Below are positions 4,372-5,257 of a stretch of DNA of 5,257 nt, in pieces. The translations under genes and the position numbers were made by a program. The DNA is from an uncultured Eubacteriales bacterium (GTDB lineage: Bacteria; Bacillota; Clostridia; Oscillospirales; Acutalibacteraceae), in NCBI GenBank assembly GCA_934408795.1, contig CAKRVQ010000095.1:1-5257 (forward strand), written 5' to 3'. Below the pieces are notes generated by a model that worked only from the letters and a program-made list of their open reading frames with translations, made no database searches and was not told the DNA's origin. Position 1 is the first letter of the stretch, and each line of letters starts with the position of its first letter.

Positions 4372-5257
4372 TTATTTGTCGGTCTTCATCGCCTTCGGCA
4401 GCGTCGGTGTTTGCGTCGGCGCCCGCTGTGCCTTTTTCATCAGCGGCACCTGTCGAATCTGTTTTGTCAGCAGTGCTTGTTATATCGGTATCGGCTGCGG
4501 CGTCTGCCGTATCGGTCATGGCGACGTTGTCGAAGTCGAAGGCGGCATCGGTTTCGGATAACTGTCCCTCATCACTGTCCGTTGCCGATCTGCCGATCTT
4601 TTCCGCGCGGCGCTTTGATATCAAGCGGTATATAAGTATACCGACACCGCTGATAACGGCGGTGATCCCGAAAACTATTGCCGAGGTGACATAGTTTTTT
4701 TGCATAAGCGAGCTTCCCGCAAGAGCCGATGTGAGCACGGACGGAATCCTCGCAACCGTCGAAATGGGTAAGAATTTTTTCATATCGATCTTTGTCAGAC
4801 CCGCAAAGTAGGTCAGAAGATCCTTAGGGGTCCCCGGAATGAAGAAGAGAAGGAACATCATAAGCTCGACCTTTTCTTCGCTCTGCATAAATTTGAGATT
4901 GTTCAGCTTGTCCTCCGCAAAGACGATATAGGTGAATTTCTTGCCGAATTTTCTCGTGAGCAAAAAGACGCACGCAGAGGCAATGAGACATCCCGCGAGG
5001 CAGAGAACTGTGCCCCAGAACCAGCCGAAAGCATAGCCCGAGAACAACTCGATCGGCTCGCCGGGGATAAGAGCAAAAAACACCTGGAGTATTTGTATTC
5101 CGAGAAATATCAGGACACCCGAAAACAGGTTGTCATGTATAAAGGCGTTGAATTTTTCGGGCTCTTTCACGGTCAATATCAGCTTCGGACCTATTGCAAA
5201 TGTTGCCCCCGCAAACACGGCGATAAATATTATGATCGAAAGGATGTTGTACAACTT
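4358..5257 (-). CDS. TVP38/TMEM64 (VTT/DedA-like) membrane protein with acidic tail, cut at its N-terminus by the window edge
   Basis: This is an integral membrane protein of the VTT superfamily. Relatives such as DedA proteins and TMEM41B/VMP1 are linked to lipid scrambling and envelope homeostasis; the exact role here is unknown. The frame is open through the right edge (codon AAG at 5257), and the TTG at 5254 has no upstream sequence to support it as a start, so I treat the gene as 5'-partial, 299 visible residues. Hydrophobic segments lie near 3-30, 44-66, 72-101, 131-142 and 188-213. The family motifs IPGEPIELFSGYAFG (64-78) and FIPGTPKDLLTYFAGL (139-154), followed by STVARIPS (166-173), are clear. 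Residues about 225-299 form a disordered tail rich in Asp, Ala and Thr, not typical of the family. It precedes the PqqD unit with a 206-base gap and no clear terminator. Confidence 0.9.
   Translation of the reverse strand, partial: KLYNILSIIIFIAVFAGATFAIGPKLILTVKEPEKFNAFIHDNLFSGVLIFLGIQILQVFFALIPGEPIELFSGYAFGWFWGTVLCLAGCLIASACVFLLTRKFGKKFTYIVFAEDKLNNLKFMQSEEKVELMMFLLFFIPGTPKDLLTYFAGLTKIDMKKFLPISTVARIPSVLTSALAGSSLMQKNYVTSAIVFGITAVISGVGILIYRLISKRRAEKIGRSATDSDEGQLSETDAAFDFDNVAMTDTADAAADTDITSTADKTDSTGAADEKGTAGADANTDAAEGDEDRQISRSE

Noticed and set aside
4293..4694. Plus-strand 133-codon open frame downstream of the candidate antisense promoter
   Set aside because: It is the mirror of the low-complexity acidic tail (Ser/Ala/Val-rich), starts within the -10 box and has no ribosome site.
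1..5257. tRNA, rRNA, CRISPR array, insertion sequence or riboswitch
   Set aside because: I looked for cloverleaf sequences, regularly spaced repeats, transposase motifs and long structured leaders, and saw none that I could support.

Overview
The window reads as a piece of a low-to-mid GC Bacillota genome, most likely a Clostridia gut anaerobe of the Oscillospiraceae/Ruminococcaceae kind. This is inferred from three things. The promoters are of strong sigma-A type and the ribosome binding sites are AGGAGG-like. The zinc ABC substrate-binding protein has a clostridial form, with RFPF in place of the usual HxAF motif. A PqqD-family/S24-S26 peptidase pair and a TVP38/TMEM64 protein of the kind seen in Clostridia lie alongside. 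Every convincing gene lies on the minus strand, so the transcriptional order runs from high to low coordinates.

Region by region, from the right edge: (1) 5257-4358, a TVP38/TMEM64 (VTT/DedA-like) membrane protein whose first codons lie outside the window and which carries an unusual 75-residue acidic tail. A 14-bp tandem duplication covers its stop codon. (2) 4357-4152, a spacer with a good sigma-A promoter for the next unit and a possible opposing promoter antisense to the membrane protein. (3) 4151-3394, a two-gene unit coding for a PqqD-like peptide-binding protein and an S24/S26 signal-peptidase-like serine protease. It has its own promoter and a clear intrinsic terminator (3392-3354), so it looks complete. 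No RiPP precursor or radical SAM gene is visible. (4) About 3350-3050, a non-coding spacer holding a dense nested inverted-repeat element (core 3150-3304). (5) 3046-1, a zinc (or other divalent metal) uptake operon: consensus promoter, a perfect inverted-repeat operator at the transcription start, a Fur/Zur-family repressor, then the lipoprotein substrate-binding protein, the ATPase and the membrane permease. The permease runs off the left edge.

The metal operon forms one regulatory circuit. The repressor gene comes first and its product probably binds the operator directly downstream of the -10 box, shutting off its own operon when metal is plentiful. The lipoprotein captures the metal outside the cell, the permease moves it across the membrane and the ATPase powers the step. 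Gene junctions overlap by 4, 10 and 8 bases, which suggests translational coupling. The PqqD/peptidase unit is the least understood part of the window. Its proteins resemble leader-recognition and leader-cleavage parts of peptide maturation systems, but any substrate must be encoded elsewhere.
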